Source: Desulfobacter sp. (GTDB lineage: Bacteria; Desulfobacterota; Desulfobacteria; Desulfobacterales; Desulfobacteraceae). From it: a DNA stretch of 64,000 bases. The notes under the pieces were generated by a model. It was given only the letters and a program-made list of their open reading frames with translations, had not been told where the DNA came from and ran no database searches. Below, one piece after another: positions 19,570 to 28,041 of this stretch. The stretch spans positions 850,001-914,000 of the forward strand of contig CP054837.1 in the NCBI GenBank assembly GCA_028768525.1, in the 5' to 3' direction. Position 1 is the stretch's first letter, and each line of letters begins with the position of its first letter. The position numbers were made by a program, and so were the translations under genes.

Positions 19570-20748
19570 TTAACTATTTAACATTTTCCTGTTGTTAGTC
19601 GCAGTACTTTCCAAGATCTTCACAATTTCATTATCCCAATTAAAACTCAATGCCGTCTTCCGGGCACTCATCAATTTTCTATTTAGAGCCAACTTATCGG
19701 GATTGGCAGCCAAGGCAATAATTTTGTTCGCAAGATTTTGACTGTTGCATGATTCAAACAACAACTCTTTGAATGACAGCAACTCTTTATGGGCCGGTAT
19801 ATCTGAGGCCAACACTGGTACTCCAGAACTTACGACTTCCAAGACTACATTTGGGCATGAATCGTATTTACTTGGTATTACGATCAAATCAATTTGATTG
19901 AAAAATTGTTTAACATTATCAATCCACCCCAACCTCACAACCACATCATTGAGCCCCATTTTAGTAATATAACTTCCCAACCTTTCAGAATCAGGCCCGG
20001 CGCCTCCAATAACAGCCTTAAAATCCAATTTATCTTTTAATATTTCCAAGGCATCAACAAAAACGCCTATACCTTTGCATTCCCACCACAATGGAGCAAG
20101 AATGCCTAATCTAAGGGTATGATCCCTTTTGCCCATTGCCGGTAAAGGCCCAATTACATTATTGCCCTCTTTTTTACAATTGGACAGCTTTGGACAGTCA
20201 TTTGTTAATACACGGATGCTTGAATTAATGTAAGAATGCCTATTTCTTAATATCTGTTTAAGAAAATCAGCTTGCACTACGACTAAGTCGGCATGCCTTA
20301 AAACGAATCTTTGAATTATGGGGTAAAACCAAATGGTCGCAAGGCTGGTGACTTTGTCAATAAAAGAGTTCAAGGCAGGATAATTTATTCGATATACACT
20401 GACAGTATCCCCCCTAGAGAAAAACACATGGGGAATAGACCTATATTTTAGGTGTGATAAAAAACCAAAGGCATCATATTCACGGACTGTAAAGACAGCA
20501 TCGACCTCTTGAAGGTCCTTTTTATGTTTGTGAAAACTCATCCAGAGGCGAAGGGTCCACCCTAACGGTCCAAAATGAGGAATACATTTTTTAGATAAAG
20601 GAAGAAATTTCATATCTCCTGTTGACTTCATACCAGGAGCAAGCCAGAAAACCTCATGCCCAGCTTCAGAAAGGGCCCTGGCCATTCGTCTTTGCCTATT
20701 ATAGGCACCCAACCCATCCTCAGACACTGATACAGTAAGAATTTTCAT
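19570..20748 (-). CDS. GT4 glycosyltransferase
   Basis: This 392-residue glycosyltransferase begins with the GT-B N-terminal pattern ILTVSVSEDGLGAYNRQRRMARALSEAGHEV split over the first 33 residues. Its GT4 donor-binding domain includes LRLGILAPLWWECKGIG, IDLIVIPSKYDSCPNVVLE and SSGVPVLASD. It sits between two other GT4 genes with gaps of 19 and 20 bp. It should transfer one sugar of the repeat unit from a nucleotide donor; specificity cannot be read from sequence. Confidence 0.87.
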   Translation of the reverse strand: MKILTVSVSEDGLGAYNRQRRMARALSEAGHEVFWLAPGMKSTGDMKFLPLSKKCIPHFGPLGWTLRLWMSFHKHKKDLQEVDAVFTVREYDAFGFLSHLKYRSIPHVFFSRGDTVSVYRINYPALNSFIDKVTSLATIWFYPIIQRFVLRHADLVVVQADFLKQILRNRHSYINSSIRVLTNDCPKLSNCKKEGNNVIGPLPAMGKRDHTLRLGILAPLWWECKGIGVFVDALEILKDKLDFKAVIGGAGPDSERLGSYITKMGLNDVVVRLGWIDNVKQFFNQIDLIVIPSKYDSCPNVVLEVVSSGVPVLASDIPAHKELLSFKELLFESCNSQNLANKIIALAANPDKLALNRKLMSARKTALSFNWDNEIVKILESTATNNRKMLNS

Positions 20749-20768
20749 ATTTAAACTTTATATAATAA

Positions 20769-21938
20769 TTAGCAGGATAGCGCATGTTCAAACAATTGGA
20801 CATTATTGACAACAGAGGAGTCATCAGATAGCCGTTTCTTTGCATAGGCCACAGATCCCTCTGAATATTCTTTCCAATGTATTCCGTCCATTTCCATCAC
20901 GTTCTGGAGAACATCCCTAAACCCATTTGAATCCTCAAGCGGAATATCCCAACCTGCTTTCTTTTTGTTCAAATTTTTCCACGGTGTCCTATCACTTATC
21001 AGAACAGGACACCCGGCGGCCAATGATTCCAATATTGCATGACCAAAATTCTCACCTCTTGTAGGAAGCAATAGGAGGTGATGCTCTGAATATATTTTAC
21101 TTATTTTTTCATGGGCAACCGCACCACGATAATTAACACGAATATTTTGGGGCATGGTTGATATTATTGACTGACACGTCCGCCAGAACCTTTCATCATC
21201 CAGTGCCCCGTAAATATTAAATTCGACCATACCCTTAATATACCGTAAAATGTCGAGCGCATAATTAAGGTTTTTAACAGGCGCCAACCGACCAACAAAG
21301 ACAACTTTGAGATCCCCCTTCTTTTTGAAATGAAGACCATTCCTAACGCTATTATCTACTGCTGAAGTCATACTTAGATTGGGAGCCACAATAACAGGGG
21401 TCTTTGCTCCTAATACTTTTTTAATATCCTTTTGCTCGAAAATCGAAGAAGCCTGCCATAATATCCGTGGATCTGAATGGAGGCCAAGCCACTTAATAAA
21501 CAAAATGTAATATTTTTTTTTCCAGTATTTTAGTCCTAACGCACTGGGGGCCAACTCCCCCCTGGGAGCGATAACAATTGGTCTCCGCGGGATAAAGCCG
21601 AATTTCCATAGTACCAATGGACCCAATGAAAAAAATGGACAAAAAAAAGTATTCAGATACAATAAATCCCATTCTGTGTTGTTCATGAGTGAGCAAAGGT
21701 TTCCCAATAGCAATTTCCGTGGTGTTGCGTAGTTTATTTTCAGATTGCCAATGTTTAACCATTCATCACAGGAAATATTTGAATATGGATGGCGGTCTTT
21801 AAAATCACGGTCCCTTGTAATTATTTTAAATGAAAACTGGTCTAAGCGACCCACTAGGCTGGCCAGAGTACGTATGGGCCCTCCAGCCTTATTTCCGGGC
21901 AAATAAAAAGGGGCAAGAATCAAAATCTTTTTTTTCAT
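20769..21938 (-). CDS. GT4 glycosyltransferase
   Basis: This 389-residue protein carries the GT4 signature: LAPFYLPGNKAGGPIRTLASL at the N-terminus, KVVFVGRLAPVKNLNYALD at the domain junction, and LLLPTRGENFGHAILESLAAG with GCPVLISD at the donor site. Its start overlaps the stop of amidotransferase 2 by 4 bp (ATGA), so the two are translationally coupled and may act on the same intermediate. Donor and acceptor are unknown. Confidence 0.88.
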   Translation of the reverse strand: MKKKILILAPFYLPGNKAGGPIRTLASLVGRLDQFSFKIITRDRDFKDRHPYSNISCDEWLNIGNLKINYATPRKLLLGNLCSLMNNTEWDLLYLNTFFCPFFSLGPLVLWKFGFIPRRPIVIAPRGELAPSALGLKYWKKKYYILFIKWLGLHSDPRILWQASSIFEQKDIKKVLGAKTPVIVAPNLSMTSAVDNSVRNGLHFKKKGDLKVVFVGRLAPVKNLNYALDILRYIKGMVEFNIYGALDDERFWRTCQSIISTMPQNIRVNYRGAVAHEKISKIYSEHHLLLLPTRGENFGHAILESLAAGCPVLISDRTPWKNLNKKKAGWDIPLEDSNGFRDVLQNVMEMDGIHWKEYSEGSVAYAKKRLSDDSSVVNNVQLFEHALSC

Positions 21939-23755
21939 GACACTACACTATTTCCAGTTTGAAAACTGTATACATGCTTGGCCCAGCCCCGTAGCCCTCT
22001 CTCCTGATATCCGGTTTTACCGTTTGAGACAACCCACCTTTCAACGGGTATTGAGAAGCCTGTCTTTCTTCTTTCTAAAAACTTCTTTGGCAGCTTTTGT
22101 TTAGCCGTATAAGCAAATTCCTTTTTACCGGGCAGAAAGCCATTGGCCCGGCACTCTATAATTTTCTTAAAAAAAACGGTATCTACCAAGGGAACTCTGA
22201 TCTCCACAGAATGGGCCATACCTGCCCAGTCGGCATCTCTTAAAAGCTGATTCCGCATATACCAACTTATTTCCAAAGCTGCTATTGAGCTCCACCCCAT
22301 AGGCAGGTCCGAGGTAGTCTCTTGCAGATTCGGCAAAAGCTGTAGGGCTTTAAACCCATCTTCGACAAAAGACGGTTCAAATATGTCAAATAACTCCCAA
22401 GGCATAAACAACCCTCTGTGAACAAAATATGCCCCCCCCAACGTATCACCAAATTCAATTAACCCTGAATATTTAGGCGGCAGGTGTTTTTTTAAGACTT
22501 TAGAAGAACAAAAACTTCCGAACCTTTTTAACCCCGGTATTTTGTAAATCGAATTAAAAAAATTTCTACATGCTGGTATCTGAGAGTAGGTTGAGTAGCC
22601 GCCAAGCACTTCATCTCCACCAAGTCCTGAAATGGCAACCTTTAAGCCGGCCTTCGCAGCATATTTACTTACGAAATAAACATTCACACCGTCTATCGTA
22701 GGCTGATCCATTGCATGAAGCAGGGAATCTATGTCGCCACGAAATTCATTTTCAGAAGGACAAAAGGTGTGGTGATCAGTCCTGAATACCTCTGCAAGCT
22801 CTGCAGCAAGCGGCCCTTCGTCTTTTTCGCTGCCTTTAAACTCCTGAAAACTAAGTGTTAGAGTTTTAATTTGATCTCTATAATTCCCTTCAGAGGCCAA
22901 AGCCAATAGTACGGCAGAATCAATACCCGCCGATAAAAAAAGCCCAACCGGGACATCAGACACCAAATGGTGATTCACAGTATCAATACAAGCTTTGCGG
23001 AAATAGTCAGCAGGACCACTGGAAAATTTTTTCTTATCTCCCCATGGGTTAGAAGAAAGAATCGTGTTTTTCAAATCATGATACTGCCTGATTTCGCATC
23101 CTTTTTCTTCTGTTGCAACAAGTAGACAACCCGCCGGAAGAGCTTTGATGGATTTATATAATGTGTAAGGCTCAGGAACACTACCAAGCACAAAGAAACC
23201 GATATGGCCTGCTGGCTCAGGATCGCGGGGCACCTCAGGATCTTGAAGTAAAGCCTTTACCTGGGAAGCAAAAACGACTCTACCTCGATCGTTGGAATAA
23301 TAAAGCGGCTTTATGCCAAAAGGGTCACGTCCAATCACCAGTCGCTTTGCATTGTCATCCCAAATTGCGAATGCAAACATTCCGCGAAGATAATGGACCA
23401 TGTCCAGTCCATAGCAGTCATAGAGGCAAAGCAGCACTTCTGTGTCACTATTCGTTCGAAAGGTGTATCCTTTTTGGGAAAGTGTATCTCTCAGGCTTTT
23501 ATAATTATATATTTCGCCGTTAAAAACAATATGGATGTTCCCATTTGCACCGGCCATGGGCTGGGCTGCCGATTCAGTGGGGTCAATGATTGCCAACCGG
23601 CGATGAACCAGGCCGACTCTATTATTTTCGCAAAACCAGCACCCGGATCCATCTGGGCCTCTTTTTTTCATATAGTCCGACATTGCCAATACAACTTCCT
23701 GAGAAACAGGAATAGCGTCAGGACTGTAACTATAACTTCCAGCGATACCACACAT
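21935..23755 (-). CDS. Asparagine synthetase-like amidotransferase 2 (AsnB family)
   Basis: This 606-residue protein has a class II glutaminase domain (MCGIAGSYSY, KRGPDGSG, VFNGEIYNYK) and a synthetase domain in which the PP-loop reads FLSAGIDSAV; Ala replaces the second Gly of the usual SGGxDS motif. It lies directly downstream of the MBOAT acyltransferase (14 bp) and overlaps a glycosyltransferase by 4 bp. It could amidate a carboxyl group of a sugar or of an amino acid attached to the glycan. Compared with its two paralogues it is the most divergent at the ATP loop. Confidence 0.9.
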   Translation of the reverse strand: MCGIAGSYSYSPDAIPVSQEVVLAMSDYMKKRGPDGSGCWFCENNRVGLVHRRLAIIDPTESAAQPMAGANGNIHIVFNGEIYNYKSLRDTLSQKGYTFRTNSDTEVLLCLYDCYGLDMVHYLRGMFAFAIWDDNAKRLVIGRDPFGIKPLYYSNDRGRVVFASQVKALLQDPEVPRDPEPAGHIGFFVLGSVPEPYTLYKSIKALPAGCLLVATEEKGCEIRQYHDLKNTILSSNPWGDKKKFSSGPADYFRKACIDTVNHHLVSDVPVGLFLSAGIDSAVLLALASEGNYRDQIKTLTLSFQEFKGSEKDEGPLAAELAEVFRTDHHTFCPSENEFRGDIDSLLHAMDQPTIDGVNVYFVSKYAAKAGLKVAISGLGGDEVLGGYSTYSQIPACRNFFNSIYKIPGLKRFGSFCSSKVLKKHLPPKYSGLIEFGDTLGGAYFVHRGLFMPWELFDIFEPSFVEDGFKALQLLPNLQETTSDLPMGWSSIAALEISWYMRNQLLRDADWAGMAHSVEIRVPLVDTVFFKKIIECRANGFLPGKKEFAYTAKQKLPKKFLERRKTGFSIPVERWVVSNGKTGYQERGLRGWAKHVYSFQTGNSVVS

Positions 23756-23769
23756 AATTCAATAACGAT

Positions 23770-25347
23770 CTAAAATTGGAAATAGATAAACTCGTTAACC
23801 TTTGTAAGACTAAGAAGTGCCAAAGCAAATAGACTTCCGCCCATTATACCCCATTGCCAGTTCAACTCCAGTCTAACAAAAGGGAACAAAAGTGGCCGGT
23901 CAAGTTTCATCGTTTTACCTCCGAGGGGCGGTACAAGAGTCTGTGCAATAGCCAATGAATTCGGCATTAAAAAACATATAAAAAAGGAGGTAAGAATCCA
24001 TGTTACCTCGGAAACACCAAGAAAAAGAGGGGCTTTGTCAAAGAGCACACCACCTTCCCTCATAACAGGTCCTAACCACCTAAAACTATAAAAATAGTAG
24101 TCAGGTAAATGGGCTCCGTTAAAACCCGCCATACCCTGAAATATTTTCATGGCTGAGGACATATCATGCGCCCGAAAAATCACAAAAGAAATAACAACGC
24201 ATACAAACGTCAGTCCAATGCCAGCCAACCTTCCTGCATCAAAGTGCGAGGATCCAAACTTTGAAGAAGGCTTTCTAATGAAATGGTGCCATGTGTGATT
24301 AATCACTAAATAGCTGCCGTGGAGAACACCAAAGCAAATATACTTCCATGCAGCACCATGCCAAACACCGGCAATCAAGAATGCCCAAAATGTGGCTATC
24401 ATAGCTTTAGAAAAGCTTATTCTCGGAAACAATTTTAAAAAAGGCGTGTACAAGTATGTCGTAATAAATTTAGATAATGTAATATGCCATCTCTGCCAAA
24501 ATTGAATGATATTTTGAGATTTAAAAGGACTGTTAAAATTCACTGGCAGGACGATACCAAACAATAGCCCTAAACCTATGGCCATATCTGAATACCCCGA
24601 AAAATCAAAGTACAATTGAAACGAATACGCAAAGGCACCACCCCAAGCTTCAAAAAGACTAATAATTTCATTTCCCATACGTGCGGCTTCAAAAACCGTA
24701 TCTGCATATATCGATATCGAGTCTGCAAGGATTGATTTTTTAAATAAGCCCATAGTAAAAATCATAATCCCGACAAAAAAATACCGAAGATTGATATCTT
24801 TATTAACCACAGCTTTAATCTGGGGAAGCATTTCATTAATGTGAACAATAGGGCCAGCTAAAAGTTGGGGAAAAAAACAAACAAAAAGACAGTATTCATG
24901 GAAATCCGGTAATTCAATCAACCCTTCGTATGAATCAACCAGGTATGCAATCTGCTGAATGGTGAAAAAACTGATAGCCAATGGGAGGGCTAATTCCAGG
25001 TAGTCGATATTTAGACCCAAAATGCGGTTAATGTTCCCAATTGCAAAGTCTGAATACTTATAATACCCAAGCAAAACGAGGTTAAAAATAATACCAATTA
25101 AAAAACAGATTTTTGATTGCTTTGCCTTCTCTTTTTGGAAGCTAATATAATATGATAGAATATAATTTATAATAATAGATGATATGATTATAAAAATATA
25201 TTCAGCTTTCCACCAAGAATAAAAAAACAATGAGGCTGCAATTAACCAGTATATCTTTGCTGAAACATAATACTTGTTAATAAAAAGATAGACCAATAAC
25301 GTAATAGGAAGAAAGCCCAATATAAAGGGTAGTGAATTGAACAACAT
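23770..25347 (-). CDS. MBOAT-family O-acyltransferase (DltB/AlgI-like)
   Basis: This 525-residue polytopic membrane protein has the MBOAT core: FQLYFDFSGYSDMAIG (residues 243-258), FWQRWHITLS (283-292) and the presumed catalytic histidine in AGVWHGAAW (His330), followed by a second conserved histidine in VLHG (His343). Family members pass an acyl group across the membrane to an extracytoplasmic acceptor. Its length is closer to AlgI (about 500) than to DltB (about 400), but the genes just upstream encode a DltA-like adenylating enzyme and a carrier protein, so the donor is probably carrier-bound acyl or aminoacyl rather than acetyl-CoA. The spacing to the adenylation gene is 25 bp. Confidence 0.9.
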   Translation of the reverse strand: MLFNSLPFILGFLPITLLVYLFINKYYVSAKIYWLIAASLFFYSWWKAEYIFIIISSIIINYILSYYISFQKEKAKQSKICFLIGIIFNLVLLGYYKYSDFAIGNINRILGLNIDYLELALPLAISFFTIQQIAYLVDSYEGLIELPDFHEYCLFVCFFPQLLAGPIVHINEMLPQIKAVVNKDINLRYFFVGIMIFTMGLFKKSILADSISIYADTVFEAARMGNEIISLFEAWGGAFAYSFQLYFDFSGYSDMAIGLGLLFGIVLPVNFNSPFKSQNIIQFWQRWHITLSKFITTYLYTPFLKLFPRISFSKAMIATFWAFLIAGVWHGAAWKYICFGVLHGSYLVINHTWHHFIRKPSSKFGSSHFDAGRLAGIGLTFVCVVISFVIFRAHDMSSAMKIFQGMAGFNGAHLPDYYFYSFRWLGPVMREGGVLFDKAPLFLGVSEVTWILTSFFICFLMPNSLAIAQTLVPPLGGKTMKLDRPLLFPFVRLELNWQWGIMGGSLFALALLSLTKVNEFIYFQF

Positions 25348-25372
25348 GATTATGAACTAATACCTTTAAAAA

Positions 25373-26827
25373 CTAATCAGCGTATTTGCTTAAATAAAGC
25401 TCTTTAAGAGCCAGACTTGAAATCTTTCCAGAATTGTTCAATGGAAATTCTTTCACGATCTCCAAATGGTAGGGTTGTTGGTGGGTTGGTAATATCGCCT
25501 CAATCGCTTCTCTAAGCATCGATAAAGCCCCCTGTGGTGAGAGTATAACAAATGTGACGAGCAGGTTCTCTTTTATTTCATGAGGTATAGCAACCGTCAC
25601 ACAAGATTTAACAAAATCTATCTTTTGAATGTAAGAATCAACATCAAGCAAATTGACTCTGTGACCAGCGGTTTTAATGGTGTCATCTATTCGCCCCACC
25701 ATGTATAAAAAACTATTTTCATCTCTAAAAACCAAATCGCCAGTCCTGTAAAACATAGAACCATCAATTTCCACCAGAGCTTTATTGGTTAATGACGACC
25801 GATTGACATATCCAGCCATTAATTGATTGCCCCCCACAAGCATTTCACCCTTCTCATATGGAGTTGTTTCAAGTCCTTCTTCATTAATCAACTTGATGTG
25901 GGTATTAAGAATGGGTTTACCGATTGAAACCGTAGAATGGCGTATATCCTCAGAGTTGTCCTTAACCAACTCCTTAACTACGCAATATATGGTCGCCTCT
26001 GTAGGGCCATAACAATTGTATAAATTCGCGTCGGGGAAATGATGCACCATCTGTTCATAGAGCTTAACAGGAAATCTTGAGCCGGCTATGAGAATATTGT
26101 TTAGATTGGACAAATCTGCTTTCTCAAAGATACCTTGCTGTAGAATCATCATTAAATTGTTCGGAACGGTTGCAAGGGTTGTTATTTCATATTTATCCAA
26201 CTCTCCTAAAAGAACAAAAATGTTATCTGTAAAATTGGATAGTACAAAATTAACGTTCTTTAGAATCAATAACCCGACATCAACCAATGACACATCAAAT
26301 GTATAGTCCGTAGAATTCAGCAAACGATCTTTTTCAGTGATCTGTTCGAAAAAAGAATCAAGCCAAAATAAAAAATTTTCATATGCTTTACGCTGAATTT
26401 TCACACCTTTAGGTTCACCGGTTGATCCCGAAGTGAACATTATATAAAGACTCTTTTCCGGAGAAACGGCAAACCCTTCTATATTTTCCGTTGTGGAGAT
26501 GGGCAAGCAAGAGAAAAAATCATCTTCTAATACGGCAGATAGTCCGCAAATTTCATTAATTTGATTTACACGTTCTTTTGGCCAACTTTTACGCATTGGT
26601 ACATAAGTCAACCCCAGGTCCATACATGCCAGAATCGTGAGGAGGTATCTGTGATCTTTCTTTAAATATAAACCGACAATATCATCTGTACTGTAGGTTT
26701 GAAACAAATATGTCTTGATTCTATTGTACTCAGATAAGAACACGTTTCGGTCAATGGAATTACCCTGCGTATCAACAACCTTGTTGTAGTTAGCGAAAAA
26801 CGAATGGATTTTTTCTCTAATTAGCAT
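25373..26827 (-). CDS. Amino-acid-type adenylation enzyme (DltA-like, stand-alone A domain)
   Basis: This protein of about 484 residues is a complete stand-alone adenylation domain. It has the A3 motif MFTSGSTGEPKG (near 131-141), TFDVS with Asp178, the residue that binds the substrate amino group in amino-acid-activating enzymes, NCYGPTEAT (271-279), FYRTGDL, GRIDDTIKTAGHRV and the catalytic-lysine motif NNSGKIS at the C-terminus. It would activate an amino acid with ATP and load it onto the carrier protein encoded 41 bp upstream. Ala248 sits where DltA has Cys269. I chose the ATG at 26827 over a GTG two codons earlier because AGAGG is 5 nt upstream of the ATG. Confidence 0.88.
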   Translation of the reverse strand: MLIREKIHSFFANYNKVVDTQGNSIDRNVFLSEYNRIKTYLFQTYSTDDIVGLYLKKDHRYLLTILACMDLGLTYVPMRKSWPKERVNQINEICGLSAVLEDDFFSCLPISTTENIEGFAVSPEKSLYIMFTSGSTGEPKGVKIQRKAYENFLFWLDSFFEQITEKDRLLNSTDYTFDVSLVDVGLLILKNVNFVLSNFTDNIFVLLGELDKYEITTLATVPNNLMMILQQGIFEKADLSNLNNILIAGSRFPVKLYEQMVHHFPDANLYNCYGPTEATIYCVVKELVKDNSEDIRHSTVSIGKPILNTHIKLINEEGLETTPYEKGEMLVGGNQLMAGYVNRSSLTNKALVEIDGSMFYRTGDLVFRDENSFLYMVGRIDDTIKTAGHRVNLLDVDSYIQKIDFVKSCVTVAIPHEIKENLLVTFVILSPQGALSMLREAIEAILPTHQQPYHLEIVKEFPLNNSGKISSLALKELYLSKYAD

Positions 26828-26868
26828 AAGCACCTCTCACATTGGACTATAGAATTGTATACTCTTTG

Positions 26869-27114
26869 CTAAAACTTGCCACCCTTGTCTATGATCATAT
26901 CGATTAAGGCAGAAACATTATTCATTTCCTGTAATTCTCCTAAAGCAAATTTTATATCAAACGCCTTTTCTATTTCCAGAATCAAATTTAAGTGGGTTAA
27001 AGAATCCCACTTGTAGACATCATCTGAAGTCATCTCGTCTCGGACCTCTAACGCGTTATCACCAAAAATGTCTCTAAATATTGGTGTTAATTTTTGTCTT
27101 ACTTTTTCTTTCAT
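26869..27114 (-). CDS. Acyl/aminoacyl carrier protein (DltC-like)
   Basis: This 81-residue helical carrier protein has the phosphopantetheine site in YKWDSLTHLNL (Ser38) and the usual helix II and III pattern. It is expected to be modified by a phosphopantetheinyl transferase encoded elsewhere and loaded by the adenylation enzyme downstream. I chose the ATG at 27114, which has GAGG 8 nt upstream; an in-frame start 12 codons earlier has no such site. It differs from fatty-acid ACP in sitting between Dlt-like partners. The cargo (amino acid or hydroxy acid) is not known. Confidence 0.88.
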   Translation of the reverse strand: MKEKVRQKLTPIFRDIFGDNALEVRDEMTSDDVYKWDSLTHLNLILEIEKAFDIKFALGELQEMNNVSALIDMIIDKGGKF

Positions 27115-27230
27115 AATAGACCTCATATTGTATACTTTATCATAATGCATCTACTCTATATGCAAAATGATAAGAGTTCCTCAAGATTACGTATTCACCA
27201 TCCACCCAACGCTTAAAAGCACTAAATAGC

Positions 27231-27460
27231 TTACTTTGTTGTAGACACTTCGTTAATACTCCTCAATAATTCAGCATCATGCAAACCTTCTGCCCCTTTT
27301 CCATCGGTTTCACGCCATACCTTCACCCGTAAAAAAACCTTACCCATACATTATCAGGACGAAATGAAACTTTGGTCCACCTCTTCGAGCTATCAATACG
27401 CACAAGTTCATTCTCACTATTCGCCACCAAAACTCTGACTCCCGTCCCATTTATCGTCAT
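27231..27460 (-). pseudogene. Small frameshifted ORF, translationally coupled to the GNAT gene
   Basis: An ATG at 27460 overlaps the TGA stop of the GNAT gene (27457-27459) as ATGA, the classic coupling arrangement. The first frame runs 45 codons (MTINGTGVRVLVANSENELV...) and stops at 27323. The run of seven T at 27331-27337 lies eight codons' worth before that stop. With eight T, the frame would continue in a second open frame (RVKVWRETDGKG...STTK) to a TAA at 27231-27233, giving a 76-residue protein. Either a deletion or sequencing error in the homopolymer, or slippage, would explain this. I recognise no family. It sits between GNAT and carrier protein genes, so it may belong to the Dlt-like module. 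Confidence 0.55.
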
Positions 27461-28041
27461 TTTTTTAAATAAACAAAGAACTCATTTCCACTGTTTTCGG
27501 CCATCAAAAATTTTTCTTTTTTATAAAAATCTATAGCCCTTATATTAGCACGATGAACATGCAAAGAAATGCTAAGCCTATCATTTACTTTTCCAAATTT
27601 TTCAATTAACAGCGAACCGATGCCTTTTCTTTGCCACTCTCGTTTTACACCAACCCTTGAAAGATAGAGGGTTTGAGATGGAACAGGGGGGACCTTTTCT
27701 GAATAACTCTTGAGCATTTCTAAAAAATGAGCCTTATCATCCTCCTCAATATAATCTAACATGGCTTTTGATGAAACAGCATATGCAAAAGGTAATTTGT
27801 CAGAGAGGATACCGGCTACCACTCCGATAACTTGACCATTATTCATGGCAATAAAAGAGTGCTCAAACTCCGAACCGGGCAGACCAAGAAGAACCTTCAC
27901 GGCTTTCTGCAATTTTTCTGTTTTCAAAGGCACCATATCATAAAATTCAGGCAAGGCTTTAATGATTAACTCAGTTGCTATGTTCTTTATAGAATCGCTT
28001 GTTGTGCTATCGATTTTGGCTATATGAATAGTTTTCTGCAT
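27457..28041 (-). CDS. GNAT-family N-acetyltransferase
   Basis: This 194-residue protein has the GNAT acetyl-CoA-binding segment (LYLSRVGVKREWQRKGIG, with the QRKGIG loop) and the C-terminal NIRAIDFYKKEKF pattern. I chose the ATG at 28041, which has AGAGG upstream; it overlaps the 3' end of the SGNH gene by 35 bp. GNAT enzymes transfer acetyl or other acyl groups to amines. Placed inside a Dlt-like module, it could acylate the free amino group of the attached amino acid or an amino sugar. This is inference from context. Confidence 0.85.
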   Translation of the reverse strand: MQKTIHIAKIDSTTSDSIKNIATELIIKALPEFYDMVPLKTEKLQKAVKVLLGLPGSEFEHSFIAMNNGQVIGVVAGILSDKLPFAYAVSSKAMLDYIEEDDKAHFLEMLKSYSEKVPPVPSQTLYLSRVGVKREWQRKGIGSLLIEKFGKVNDRLSISLHVHRANIRAIDFYKKEKFLMAENSGNEFFVYLKK

